DNA of 64,000 nucleotides from Doryteuthis pealeii (Eukaryota; Mollusca; Cephalopoda; Myopsida; Loliginidae). The stretch covers positions 85,881,920-85,945,919 of the forward strand of contig CM042160.1 in assembly GCA_023376005.1 (NCBI GenBank), in the 5' to 3' direction. The translations under genes and the position numbers were made by a program. Each line of letters begins with the position of its first letter. Position 1 is the first letter of the stretch. Below the pieces are notes generated by a model, which made no database searches, was not told where the DNA came from, and saw nothing but the letters and a program-made list of their open reading frames with translations. Below, one piece after another: positions 10,213 to 22,165 of this stretch.

Positions 10213-12053
10213 ATCAGCAATGTTGAGTTGTACAGAGGCATGGTCCTTAGCAGCTACAATTCTGTTGCTGGCGGAACTGTAAGGGAAAAAAAAAAGAAAA
10301 ACATTGCAATATTTTTTTTGTAGTTAATTCTACAATTTGATATAATTCACCAAAAGTGAATTTCTTTTTTTTTCATCTGACTCATCACATAACCAAAGGA
10401 CAGAAAAAAAAAACAGCTATCACCACCAAATTTTTTTTAGCCTAATAATGAGACTCCAGAACATGCTTTTATATTCTTGAAAAATTTATAAAATAATTTT
10501 TTAGTACTCCCAATAAACTAGACCCTTGTGTCTGACAGATTAACTTTTTTTTTTTGGTCCAACCATATATGTATTTACCAACCAGTTCGGACGCGCAGGA
10601 TGTGACACAAGGTCAATTTCTTAAGCAGAGTTTAACAGGTTTGAATTCAGAATTTTCCTTTTTCTCGACCGGTTGCCTAACCAAAATTAAAGAACCTTGA
10701 CCGCCCTACTATTTACCCATAGCTGGAGGGAGAATAGTTGGATGCATACCTTTCACAAGTGCATTAGCGCTAAGTAAAAGTCAAACAGCTTTGTCCATTA
10801 TTTAAACTTAAGTCCATTTCCTATGACGATAGCCATTATACACTGATCGCCTCCTCTTTGTTCAAACATATTGGGTGGACATCTAACAACCTATTACCTT
10901 AGCCATAAACCAAAGTGATGGTCCTGATCGTATTTTTTTTATTTTTTACAAATAATTGAGTATCCATTAAGGAAATCAAAACATGTATTTCGCCTGTGTA
11001 TTTATGTAAGGGCCCCAGTCTAATTCGATTTTTTAAAATCAAAATGCAAGCAAAATTATTGAGAAAAAAAGTGGTGGGACCAAATATTGTAAAATCCAGG
11101 AAAAAAACTAATCTTAAACCAAGTATTTACTGGATAAATTCCTTACGTCTCGTTCGAATTTAAAACATTTCTCTACAAAAACTAAACCGGCTACCACATT
11201 TTAAAACCTTTTTCCGAGCCAAAAATTACTTTATTACCGGTTACGGAATTGTCACATGTACCAATTCTTTCTTTTTAAACCTAAACTTCGTCAGTTTAAT
11301 GTACAATTAATAACTACTTTTTATTCAAAATTTTCTTTAGATACTTTAAATTATTTTCAGAGAGCTTTCTTTTTAAAATATAAAATCGTTTAAGAGCTTT
11401 AAAAAAGTGCTTGAATTGGAGGGGGGGGGGGTTAAACTCAAATCAATCATTATTTCTATATTATGAGTTTAATAAATACAATTTCAAATTTTTCCACGAT
11501 AATTACAATCGCTGACAAGACGTTAAAATAAATAATGAACCGATTTTGCACACTTTTTTTTTTTTGTTAAATGTTTCGACACTCCTTTAGTCTCGTGTCT
11601 AATATACAAATACTTTTTTTTTTTTTTTTTTAATCAAAGTAAATTATATATGCTAAAATATATAAAAATTACAAATATAAAAACAATAAGCATACTAAGT
11701 TACTTTCTCAGCTTAATACAAAAATAATATCAACTTTAAAAGACTTAAATACTGTGGGTCTACCATCTAAGAAATCACGTTGATATAATTTTAGCGATCA
11801 AATCTTTAAATATTTTCTTAAATATTTTACAGAATTTTTATTACATTTAAATTTCATTACAATTAATTTATTACAATCAATTTACCTAAACAAACCAAAA
11901 GATTTCAAACAAAATACTAATAATATTTAACGATATAAATTATTAACTAAAATTCGAGCAACCACGTGTATTAAAAGCGGGCAATGGAGGAGTTAGCTCT
12001 TACCATTTTCTTGGGATATACATATCCACGAAATCTCCGGCTTCGTTCTGCAT
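10213..12053 (-). CDS. RPS21: Ribosomal protein S21 (eS21), coding exons 1-2, C-terminal exon not found
   Basis: RPS21 (eS21) is a small-subunit ribosomal protein needed for 40S assembly in the cytoplasm. Two coding exons are visible on the minus strand. The first, 12053-12004, encodes MQNEAGDFVDMYIPRK and ends in TG before donor GTAAGA. The second, 10276-10213, follows acceptor TTACAG; its first T completes the Cys codon, then it reads SASNRIVAAKDHAS and VQLNIAD before donor GTGAGT. Phases match (the split Cys is phase 2, then phase 0), and the sequence follows the animal protein MQN-G-FVDLY-PRKCSASNRII-AKDHAS closely. This gives 38 of about 83 residues. The remaining part (VTGR, KTYA..CG and RRMGESDDS in other animals) was not seen down to 6184; it may lie in the N gap or outside the window. 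Normal codon use and intact splice sites argue against a pseudogene. Confidence 0.93.
10568..10870 (-). mobile_element. tRNA-derived SINE, family B, in RPS21 intron
   Basis: The minus-strand copy contains AAATTGACCTTGTGTCACATCCTGCGCGTCCG near its tail, TTAACCTTGG-like text and a degraded tRNA head near 10850. It belongs to the same family as 46508-46800 and 62400-62690 and lies in the intron between the two coding exons. Confidence 0.75.
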
Positions 12054-12187
12054 GGTTACTGTTTTTTTTTGTAGGACTTGAACTTTAACAAACTGCAAAC
12101 AAATCATATATTACAAATTTAGACACGATAAATAATTAAAAGTAAATAAAATACGACAAAAATATAGAGACATATAAACACACTTAC

Positions 12188-12216
12188 TTCCGACAGCAAT
12201 GGCGGTACGAGAAAGG
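12188..12216 (-). other. RPS21: RPS21 5'UTR exon with TOP-like start
   Basis: On the minus strand the sequence CCTTTCTCG begins a short exon ending GGAA before donor GTAAGT (12187-12182). It would splice to acceptor TTTGCAG just above 12092, giving a short leader before the ATG at 12053. A cytidine followed by a pyrimidine tract is the 5'TOP signature of ribosomal protein mRNAs. The start site is inferred. Confidence 0.65.
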
Positions 12217-12260
12217 CCGATACTTTGAAGACTTCCAGGATGCAATTTAAATCTCGTTTA
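12217..12260 (-). promoter_or_regulatory. RPS21 core promoter candidate
   Basis: ATTTAAAT lies about 30 bp upstream of the inferred TOP start at 12216, in the position of a TATA-like element. The rest of the upstream region to 12473 is AT-rich with no motif I can name. Confidence 0.35.
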
Positions 12261-12473
12261 TTCACGGATTTCTCGCATTATCGCATTTGTTTCCGCTTTT
12301 GAGTGAGCTAGTAATTTTCAGTCTATAAACTAATTCCCATATTAAAAAAAAAAAAAACTTCTAAAAGTTCCAACGAGATAAGTTTGGAATTTGATAGAGC
12401 GATTGATGTAATTTGGGGAACTTTGAAATATTTTCCAGATAGATTGCAACAGTCAGTGAATATGAGTTAAAAA

Positions 12474-12667
12474 TACAGAGTGGTCGGAAAGTCTTGTCAC
12501 CCCGGCATATTGTTTTAATTTTCATTATTTTTTTGTTTTAATAGTGAATTAATAGATTAATTACAATATTTTCTATTTCATTTCCAGCGGCTTATTTCAT
12601 GTAATTATAATTGATTAATTAGGAGACATTTTGGTAAGGGTGACAAAACTTTCGGACCACCTTTTAG
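12474..12667. mobile_element. Tc1/mariner-type MITE with TA target
   Basis: The left end CAGAGTGGTCGGAAAGTC and TTGTCACCCC is matched in inverse by GGGTGACAAAAC and TTTCGGACCAC at the right. It is bounded by TA dinucleotides, about 190 bp long with an AT-rich core and no protein. Related to 51034-51246. Confidence 0.75.
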
Positions 12668-12804
12668 ATAGTGAAGACCAGTTGCGCTCATTAATTTTAG
12701 ACCTTGTGCCATATATGTATTTTTTCAATAAATATTAGGTTAGAAATTGAATATTTTAGAAGATCCAGGTGAAATATTTGCGGACATTTGTTTTAGAATG
12801 TGAT

Positions 12805-13045
12805 TCCAGGTTAGCTCAGTCAGTAGAGCGTTCGGCTAGAAACCACAAGATTCCTAGTTCAATACAGGCCCTCACCAACTCAGTGTATGAGTAGCACAGG
12901 GATCTGTGCAGTAAAGTAAGGAGCTGATGGTAGGTGTGGCGCTCCACCTCAGACGCAAAAACAATCTCCTTGGTCTAGCGCTAGTGAAAAGGGGATAGAC
13001 TCCCTTGCTGATTGGCTGATACAGACATTAGGCCACACAGACAAC
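12805..13045 (+). mobile_element. tRNA-derived SINE, family A
   Basis: GTTAGCTCAGTCAGTAGAGC is the A-box region, followed by the family body (GTATGAGTAGCACAGG, GCTGATGGTAGGTGTGGCGC and GGTCTAGCGCTAGTGAAAAG). Confidence 0.85.
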
Positions 13046-13199
13046 TTTACTTTTTACTTACTTATTAATCATTTAATTTTCTTCAAAAAATTGAAAATTA
13101 AAAAAAATATTCCTTGCAATTAAGAATGTGTCTGCTGTCGTGCTTTAATTAATCCAACCACATGAGTTACGTATTCATTCATTAACAGCAGCAACTGAA

Positions 13200-13815
13200 A
13201 TTTTCTGGTTTGGTTTGGTTTTGGTTTGTTTTGTTTTATGGCATATCAACCTCAGTGGGTCATTTAATGCCGATAAAGTTTTGAAATAAATTAATTCTTA
13301 ATGGATAATACAATTTTTTTATAAATACATTTTTCTATTTAACGCATAGATGGGACCCTAACAGGTACTACCACTCCGGGTCAGAGTGGACCTGGGAGCA
13401 ATGGTGATGAAGGGGTGCTCCACATTCCCCAAACCTCCAAAACTGTAACCTCACCATCAGATAGAGTTTAACGTCATTCCCAGGACATGTAGACCCGCAC
13501 CACCTTCTAGCACCCATATGATAAAAAGGGGTTGGGGGTTGCCATAAGGGCAATAGGGTTGGGAAAATCATATAGGTGCTAGGGCTTGACATGACCAGCC
13601 GATTGATCGGAGGGGGCCTCTCCGACCGCCCATCTAGCCCAAGATGGGGCCAAAGTGGAGTATTGCATGTCATGAACTGCTCATCCACCTGGGCTCTATC
13701 CTTAAGCATCACGGGTCGCCACCCACGGCCAACAGGTGGCCCCATTGGGGGAGTCATACCCCTCTGCAGAGGTGCAGTCGGTGCATTCTAACGCCCCAGC
13801 CGACAGGGCAGGAAA
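13200..13815 (-). mobile_element. Family C retroposon, near full length
   Basis: On the minus strand it runs from a CACCGACTGCACCTCTGCAG head to a conserved GGTAGTACCTGTTAGGGTCC block and a tail hairpin (GGCATTAAATGACC with GGTTGATATGCC) followed by AAAC-rich repeats. No intact protein is encoded. Other long copies are at 17135, 45843 and 62965. The class is not certain (SINE or LINE-derived). Confidence 0.7.
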
Positions 13816-15104
13816 TTTTCTGGATCAATGTATATTGGGGATATGAAGTATCAAAATAACTGGAACATAGCAGAAGGTTGTGTGTTCAAATCACGTCGGA
13901 GTCACCATTATAGGGTAGGAAGAAGGTGTTTTAAAGTTCAAAGTAGCTGGATATTCTCAATGCGTGTTTTTCGGGGTTTTGCTTTTTACTCCATCTCATT
14001 TGGTGGTCGAGCTGAAAAGGGAGGAATTTAAGGAATGAAAGAGAAAAAGGTAGAAGGTGGTTTTATGATTTAGGCTTTATTCCCGGTCATAGTTGCCAAA
14101 TGGCAAGGGAATATCTCCCTGACCAGTAGGAGCGACTAGACCCAGTTAAAGCCTAAACTCGTATGGCCAAGATATTCTCTTGGGAGTCGGAAGTCTGTCC
14201 CTTTTCTCGCACATGCACGGAGGGTTCTTCCGGTGAAGGCCTATGGGAGTTTGATGTTTTTTTTTATTCTTATTTTATTTTAGTTTTATTTTAATTCCCA
14301 CAAACATCCGTGGTTTCAATTTTATTGTTTGAAGTTTAGCTTACTTATGATATTTCAAGCAAGAAGAAATAAAGAAAGACAAATTTTGTCCAAATTTCTA
14401 GTCCTTACTAAAAATCAATAATGCTATGATTTACATTAATTACATAAACTGTTGGAAATTTATTAGGGGACAGGCGACTCAGTTTCACCGGCTATCAGCA
14501 GCCCCTTAGGATCACTTGGGGTCAGTTATAAAAGCAAGCACCCAACATTGTTCCTCCTCTATTCTCCTTCCACTCTTGCTGGGGACAAGGTGGTCTCTTT
14601 CTCCTTCCATCCTTGCTGGGTTCAAGGCGGGTTGCTAGAATTCAACAAGCCCACAACAGCCCGAACTCACTGTTTCTCACCCCCACACCTAGCTCTATCT
14701 CGCCTGTGGTTCCACGTGACGAGTAGGCAAAAGACAAGCAGTGCATATCGCTACCTATGACGGTTGATAAATGTCTGTTACTTCTACCAAAGGAGTTTAG
14801 GGCTGTTGTCTAAAAACTGCTACTACCTATTAACACTCATCTTAATGCTACAGAACTTTATTACCACAAGGAATAGATATTGACAACAATTTCTTAGCAG
14901 GCAATATCTCTGCAAACCCTAACAACAACTAACAATCCCTGGCTTTACTAAACTTTCTTGTATACTCGTCCTTCGGGGCGGGGGTCCAGTGTGCTCCTAG
15001 ATCAAGGTAAAGTACAAATAATAGCGTCGATCCCAGGGGGCTATCCCCCCCCCCCAGGCAATACCTGTGTTACATCCTGCTCGTGTGGAGAGGTTGGTAA
15101 ATAT
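13816..15104. other. Unclassified moderately GC-rich sequence, LTR-like features
   Basis: The region contains a TATAAAAGCAAGCAC box near 14528 preceded by AGGGGACAGGCGACTC, and CT-rich leader-like text. This pattern would suit an LTR promoter, but I could not find paired ends. No recognisable protein is encoded. Confidence 0.35.
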
Positions 15105-16390
15105 ATACATATGTACTAGAAAGTGGTGGCTGTGGGTCAACTACCAATTTATTAATACACATGAAATCATTTTTTTCTAATTTATTGATACATCAAGTCA
15201 TTTCTTCTATTAATTCACATGAAGTTGATGCAAATTATTTCTACCAATTTATTGATACACATGGAATTAAACAAATCATATATATATATATAAATATATA
15301 AAGATAAAAGGTGACTTACCAGTGATTAAAGGATTTGATTTAAAGGGGCAGGGTTGGGTTTATTGCCCAGCACCTGAGGCGCCCCCCTTGAGGGGGAATG
15401 CTGAGGGGATCAACTCAATTTTTGTTCTTTCCCACCCATGAGCTTCGGCTTGTGGGTGGGCCCACATTAAAACGAGGCGTTGTGCCCAGTCCATACAAGT
15501 GGGGTATGAGGCAAATACTCCCTGGCTTTATAAAACTCCATATTTAACCCTGAAGATCCTTATGGTGAAACTCGAGTAGATTATCTCTTGTACCCATTTT
15601 ATAATAAATTTGCTCTACTTTGTATTGAGCACTTTGTATTTGTCATATCGCTGACTTAACCCCTGAATTTTGCACTTCCCAACCATCGTGCCCATATTCA
15701 CTGGTAAGTCACCTTTTATCTTTATATATTATGTTTATTCTGTGTGAATAGCAGTTGCAAGGTGGTCAAAGTGTCTGAGTTCACACACAACAGCCGCTAT
15801 AGCCACTTCCTCGCAGAGTCTGTTTAACACTTGTCAACTACCACTGCTGCTGCTATGCCTTCTTTCCTTCCTCTTTCTTTCTTTCCTTCTTCAAACAGAA
15901 TGCCGTGTCACAAAAGCACGCAAAAATCGCTACACCCCCTCTGCCCAAAATGGGCCACTTTTATAGTGAAAACAGGAGTTGCAATGCACCATGGGCCATT
16001 ACCCATAGTGCCTTTCAATACCAATAAAAGTGTCTTCTCTGCCCCCCTTCCAACTTTTCGACATTTCTCACTCCGACCGGACACCACGACACACCGCCCC
16101 GACCACATTCCTTTCTTCTTCGCTACATCTCTCTTTGCAAGCCATGCACCGGAACCGTTTCGAGTCAGGTAAGTTTGCCTCGTCATTACATATATATATA
16201 TATATATATATATGATTTGTTTAATTCCATGTGTATCAATAAATTGGTAGAAATAATTTGCATCAACTTCATGTGAATTAATAGAAGAAATGACTTGATG
16301 TATCAATAAATTAGAAAAAAATGATTTCATGTGTATTAATAAATTGGTAGTTGACCCTCAGCCACCACCTTCTAGTACATATGTATATAT
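15105..16390. mobile_element. Element with about 175-bp inverted arms, containing a ribozyme-bearing unit
   Basis: Arms at 15105-15290 and 16200-16390 are inverse complements with repeated AATTTATTGATACACATG segments. A third, single arm lies at 26740-26880. Nested inside are shorter inverted ends, AAAGGTGACTTACCAGTG near 15308 and CACTGGTAAGTCACCTTT near 15700, bracketing the hammerhead at 15545. No complete protein is encoded. Confidence 0.65.
15545..15583 (+). ncRNA. Hammerhead ribozyme-like motif (one helix I mismatch)
   Basis: Core CUGAAGA, helix II UCC/GGU around UUAU, GAAA, then C-UCGA-G closing on a GUA site. Helix I is UAACC against GAUUA with one C-A mismatch; the helix II base pair is a U-U mismatch. 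The sister copy at 28525 is intact, so this one is slightly decayed. Confidence 0.6.
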
Positions 16391-16394
16391 TTAC

Positions 16395-16600
16395 CAACCT
16401 CTCCACACGAGCAGGATGTAACACAAGGTCAATTTTTCAAGAGGAGTTTAACAGGAGTTTAACAGGTTTGAATTAGACTGGTTGCCATACCAAGGTTGAA
16501 GAGCCCAGTCTGCTCTAATATTTACCCATAGCTGGAGGGAGAGTAGTTGGATTCATACCTTTCCTAAAGCTTCCCAAATCAGTTAAGCACAGAAGAAAGA
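16395..16600 (-). mobile_element. SINE family B fragment
   Basis: Minus-strand body and tail motifs are present: TTGACCTTGTGTTACATCC, TTAAACTCC and AGCTATGGGTAAATAT. It contains a short internal duplication (AACAGGAGTTTAACAGG). Confidence 0.65.
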
Positions 16601-16824
16601 TGGTTAGCCCCTATGGCCACTGGCTCAACTCTGAACTAACTAAATCTACTTTTCTCAGAAGTTGCCTGGTTATGTGACCCCCATAAGCCAATGAGAGTCC
16701 CTTTCCAGGTCAACTTGGGGTTAAAACCTGACTATCAAACTCTTGGTGATTTTCCATTTAAATTCTAACTACACTTCATTACAAAAATGATAGGCTATGC
16801 CTATTCATTATATAACATTGGCTC

Positions 16825-17045
16825 CAGTTTAGCTCAGTTGGTAGAGCACTCGCCAAGGAATCACAAGTCCCCAGCAACTCGGCACATGAGTAGCACGGAT
16901 TGGGTAATCTGATCTGTGTGGTAAAATGGAGAGCTGACGGTAGGGGTGGTGCTCTACCTCAATAAAAAACAATCTCTCTGGTCTAGCACTAGTGAAAAGA
17001 GGATAGACTCCCTCACTGTTTAATTGATACTGACAATTCTTTGAA
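16825..17045 (+). mobile_element. tRNA-derived SINE, family A
   Basis: TTAGCTCAGTTGGTAGAGCAC starts the unit; body motifs GAGCTGACGGTAGGGGTGG and GGTCTAGCACTAGTGAAAAG follow. Confidence 0.85.
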
Positions 17046-17134
17046 TGGTGTTGATCTCAATTATTAATGTTTGTTGTTGATAACTCAGCATCAGGTCACT
17101 TTGTTTAGACACTTAAGTATTTTTCTTTAAATAT

Positions 17135-17710
17135 GTACGGCCCTACCAGCTGGGGCAAAAGAATACGCTGACTGCACCTCTGCAGAGGGGTAAAATCCCC
17201 CCAATGTGATCACCTGTTGGCCTTGAATGGCAACTTGTGATGCTTAAGGATGGAACCCTGGTGGCTGAACAGTCTATGACATGCAACACTCCATTTTAGC
17301 CCTCACTTAGGCTAGACAGGCGTTCAGAGAGCACCCCTCTGATCAATCGTCATGTCAAGCCCTAGCACCTATATAATTGTCCCAACCCCTTTGCCCTTAT
17401 AGCAAGCGCCAACCCTTTTATCATATATGTGCTAGAAGGCGGTGGATGAGGGTTTTAGTGTCCTGAGTGTGACGATAAACTGCATCTAATGATGAAGTTC
17501 CAATTCTGGAGCCCTGGGGAGTTTGGATACCCCCCTTATTGCCATTACTCCCAGGTCCACTCTGACAAAAATTAGTTTTAAAAAATGTGTTAAAAATGAT
17601 TTTAAATTAAAAATTTTGAATGCCCATCAAGGATGAATAAAAGTAAACATCTTCGGCATAAAATAACCCAACAAGGCTTGACATGCCGTAAAATCCAACC
17701 AACCAACCAA
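17135..17710 (+). mobile_element. Family C retroposon, near full length
   Basis: Plus-strand copy from a CTGACTGCACCTCTGCAGAG head through GATGCTTAAGGATGGAACC to a tail hairpin (GGCATAAAATAACCC with GGCTTGACATGCC) and (CCAA)n. Confidence 0.7.
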
Positions 17711-17847
17711 CCAATCATTATGTCACAAATGTGTAAAATAAGATGTCATCACAAACAATATTAAATGTGTCAAGGGAGATAAAAATACAACTTTAAAGTT
17801 GTTTCCCTTTACACATGAATGTTACATGGTATATGATTTTTAACAAG

Positions 17848-17849
<2 letters not shown>

Positions 17850-17925
<76 letters not shown>
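17850..17925. repeat. Compound (TA)n(GA)n microsatellite
   Basis: About 35 bp of TA followed by about 40 bp of GA, immediately left of the palindrome at 17996. Confidence 0.95.
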
Positions 17926-17928
<3 letters not shown>

Positions 17929-17995
17929 TAGAGAATAAATGAGAAAAGTATTGGCATAAAAAGGTGCTCAATGCTAATAAAGCAGAGCAGATTTA

Positions 17996-18368
17996 CATTC
18001 AATAATTATGATATTATGGATATTATAAACTCATAACTATAAGTTTCATGCTTACGCAATCTTCAAATGAGTCAAATGGTTGAGATTTTAAAAACCAGTT
18101 GTTTTTTAGCGTTTATATAAACGTGAACCGTATTCATGTGATGGAATGTTATAATGCTAAAGTTTTTTTTTTTTTAAACTAAAGTTTGTTTTTATAAAAA
18201 ACAAACTTTAGCATAATAACATTCCATCGCGTGAAAACGCTTCACGTTTATATAAATGCTAAAAAACTACTGGTTTTTAAAATCTGAACCATTTGACTCA
18301 TCGGAAGATTGTGTAAGCATGAAACTTATAGTTATGAGTTTATAATATCCATAATATCATAATTATTG
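17996..18368. repeat. 370-bp near-perfect palindrome (foldback)
   Basis: Arms of about 175 bp pair around a short A/T-rich centre near 18180. The left arm begins TAATTATGATATTATGGATA and the right arm ends with its inverse; central segments are AACATTATAATGC-like text and its complement. The arms differ by scattered substitutions. (TA)n blocks flank both sides. Confidence 0.9.
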
Positions 18369-18421
<53 letters not shown>

Positions 18422-18536
18422 CATGGGTGACTTTATATATTGTCTGGGTTATAAAAATCATAATACTGGTGTTTTCTTTTTTGAAGCATGAATTGTGGAT
18501 GTAAATGTTCAAATAGATTAAATATTAAGAAATACA

Positions 18537-18582
<46 letters not shown>

Positions 18583-19336
18583 TGATGCTAATAGGTTTTA
18601 ATTTAATGTGTCATAGGATGCATAGATTTGCTTTGAATGATTCTCTGGGAAATTTGATGGATCCCAACTAAGGTTTCTTAATAAATTGTAGGGACTTTAT
18701 TTATGAACTGGGTAAAAGAGACCATAAAGTTTTCCTTTGATGAAACTACTCTCCCTACAGCTATGGTAAACAGTAGGACAGACTAGGTTTAACCAGTCTA
18801 GAAGGAAAACTCTGAATTTAAACCTGATAACTCAACTTATGAAATTGACCTTGTGTCACATCCTGAGGGGTTGATAAATATCTATTAATAATGGAGATTC
18901 GCTTCCGGTTTTTGTCTGTAACATTTAAAATACATTTAACGCCCTAAGCTGGTTGTTTTCTTTCAAGTAACACTGCCGAGACGACATAGCTGGGGACGTT
19001 ATTTTAATAGTCCACGTAGCAATTTCTGAGGCAGGAGACCAGGATGCACTTCCTCATAAATTACCAGCATATCTTATGCCATTGTATTTCTTTTAAATGC
19101 CCTCTACATTCTAAAATATTTAACCCTTAAGATGAACAAAAAGTCACATAAATCTAAGTCTGGTGAATATGGCGTATGATGTACTTGCACAATCCTGTGT
19201 TTCACCTAAAATATTCTGACCTGGAATGGTAATACTTGTTAGGATTTCAATTATGGACTAAATAGATAAAAAATGAGTTTATAAAATGTGTTTAAAAGAT
19301 TGAATACCAACAAGAATGAATAGAGCCAAAATGTCT
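18369..19336. other. (TA)n blocks, partial SINE B and unclassified sequence
   Basis: TA runs lie at about 18374-18420 and 18538-18580. A family B SINE body fragment is at 18690-18880 (plus). A fragment containing AATGGAGATTCGC at 18893 matches the inverted arms at 36440 and 37875. No gene was seen. Confidence 0.5.
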
Positions 19337-19839
19337 TTGGCATAAAATAATCCGACAAGGGTTGACATTCTATAAAATCCAACCAACCAACCAACCAAAA
19401 AAACAAACTAACATTACTATATTACACATTCAATAATATTTTTATTAAGTACCTTTTATTGCCCAATTAAGTTTCAATTGAAAATGAACACAACATTAAT
19501 GGAAAAATTGACAGGAAAATATGATTTATAAACTTTTTATAAAATTCCTTCTTGATTACAGACTGGTTATATCCTTTTTATAATGATGACACTGGCTTCA
19601 ACCAGTCAGGGCCGTTCAAAACTTTCAAAACTGAGTCATAGTATGAGGTATGTAAAAAGAGATCTAATCAGGGCGTGACATTATTTTTAAATTGTGGAAT
19701 TATCAAATACACAAAAGGATAAAATAGATATCAGGTGGTTGAACAAAGAAGTGAGAAAGATTCAACATAGAAAAAGAATTTTAGTTTAAAAGTTTTTTCA
19801 AGGATATCAGACAATGCAATTTAGACACTACCAACAAGG

Positions 19840-20330
19840 TTGGTTGGTTGGTTGGTTGGTTGGTTATGGCATGTCAACCCTTGTTGGGTTATTTTATACC
19901 AAAAACATTTTTGTTCTATTCTTAGTATTCAAATTTTTTTAAACTAATTTTTAAAAAAAACACAATGGCATGGTTTCATACTATAACAAAAGAGGAATTT
20001 AAGATTTTATGGCATGTCAAACCTTGTTGGGTTATTTTATACCAAAAACATTTTTGTTCTATTCCTAGTATTCAAATTTTTTAAAACTAATTTTTTTAAA
20101 ACACAATGGCAAGGTTTCATACTATAACAAAAGAATTTAAGATTTTATGGCATGTCTACCCTTGTTGGGTTATTTTATACCAAAAACATTTTGTTCTATT
20201 CCTAGTATTCAATTTTTTAAAACTAATTTTTTTTAAAAACACATGGCAAGGTTTCATACTATAACAAAAGAATTTAAGATTTTATGGCATGTCAACCCTT
20301 GTTGGGTTATTTTATGCCAAAGATGTTTGA
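19840..20330 (+). repeat. Tandem hairpin-tail units with (GGTT)n, 4 units
   Basis: Paralogue of 490-850 with one more unit. Hairpins start near 19865, 20010, 20148 and 20285, with a spacer containing an AAAACACAATGGCA-like motif. Confidence 0.75.
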
Positions 20331-20573
20331 GAGGTTAATGTGTGCTCTGGTGGTTGTTGCCCATACTACGAATGGAAATACAGTAGTCTGTCTAGATTTT
20401 CATAAGAAAAGTTATAACTTTGGTTTCTGACTAAGAAAATTTCAGCTGAATTTTTCATCATAACAGAGGTCCATAATGATATTGGTTCTTCTATTCAGGA
20501 AGAAGTGTAAGTGTTACGTTGGATACTCCTCTTTGCCACTTCATCTTCACTTCAGACTGGGGTTTGATTCTTC

Positions 20574-21079
20574 TGTAACGTTGTTGTATTTTCACAGTAC
20601 CAAAATGATATAAGTAACGTTGTGGTATCTGTTGTATTCACGATACCCAAAGCGATATATTCACCGTACTAAAAATGTCTTCGTGCCCCTGGCGGTCATC
20701 TTGTTAATAAAAATTACAACGCGAGAAATATGTAGTCACAACTGCTAGCCTTTATTTCCAGGGTAGGCTCGTCTCGTGGGCTGTATTGGAGAGGAGGAAA
20801 GGCAGAGAGAAAGAGAGAGAGGACACTGTTAAATTACTGTGACCCATACTAGGCACTAGAGGCCGATCCGTACCCGACGGCGGAAAGCAAAGAGACTGGT
20901 CCCTTTCTTCGTTCCACGTCACCACATGACTTCCGGTTCCGGTCAATACCCGAAACTTTCCGTTGACATTCAATTCTCCACTCGGGAGGTCACGCTCCGG
21001 TCAAACCTTTACTCTCTCACTTATTTCTTTCTTCCTCCCACTTCCATTAGTAGTCCTTGCCAAATTCAATCTTGCTACA
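20574..21079 (-). mobile_element. LTR-like insertion, same family, opposite orientation, 4-bp target duplication
   Basis: This is the same family as 1137-1755 but inverted, and it sits 33 bp to the left of the equivalent site. It begins TGTAACG and ends GCTACA on the plus strand, flanked by CTTC at 20570-20573 and 21080-21083. Copy 1 shows the empty site with one CTTC. The two copies of the duplication were therefore hit independently by the same family. Confidence 0.75.
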
Positions 21080-22165
21080 CTTCTTGCTGTTCCATTTTCT
21101 TTGCTGAAACCTCCCCATGATGCACCATACACCAGAATATAATGAAAAACTACGGATGTACATAATTTACCAATGAAAACAGACGTGAAATTGCGTACCT
21201 CAAAGATACACATCCTTTTGGTATATTATTCTACCAGAACGCCAACCCCTCAGTCTCTCTCTTCTTTTTCTCAGTGTCTCCTTAGTTTTTTTTTTCTGTG
21301 GCTGGGGTCAGATTAATAGTCCACCTCTCCATTTGGTAATCTGCAATCAATCTTCTATTCGTTAATAAACTCGGTTTGATGCATGTCTATATTTTCAGAT
21401 GAAAAGAAGCATCACACACTTGCTTGGCTATCTATCCATACATTTTTATCCATCCATCTCTCTGTCCCTCCGTTTCATGATCGAAATGGATTACGAGACT
21501 TAGAGGAGAAAATGTAAGCTAACCCGAGAAACTGATAGTCACCAAGAAACATGGATCAATTTGTTTTATACTGGACCCGTCAAGGAACACGGACACTTGC
21601 ATTTATAAAAATATAAAATTATATCTTTATTTTATTTATATTCTTTACTTTACAAGATTATATCTTTATTTTCTCGGTTGTGTGCAGACCGAGAGTCGTT
21701 AGCAGGGGTTACACATACATGGAGCCTTTGGGAGTTCTCTGCAAGCGATCTCAAACCTGATCTCCATCTCTAAATTGATTTCTACGTTTTTTTTTTTATT
21801 ATAGTCCAACTCACGGTGTCATGCCTCTTTAATCGTGATATCTACACAGTTTTTCTATAGACACACCTTTTGCCCATGCAGCCTGTTTTCCTTGGTTATC
21901 GGCTACGCCTACAGATTTTCTGTGCCTACACAGTGTCAAATGTACACCTGCATTTCTAGGTACAAAAGGTCAGTTCAATGCCATATACTGTTTTTGTTTC
22001 CAGGCCCACACTTGACACCCACGCACTTCCTGCATGCAGCCCGGGCTCCAGGTGCAAACCGATTGACCAGGCAATATATTACAAATTAAGGTTCTACAAA
22101 TATTTGATTTTTTAAAGATTTCCAGGTCAATCATACTTTACTGAAAATTTTTAATGAAAACTACT

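Noticed and set aside
13368..13757. 129-codon minus-strand frame, with a similar one at 46119-46490
   Set aside because: Both are inside family C retroposon copies. The frame is not kept in the copies at 17135 or 62965, so it is chance.
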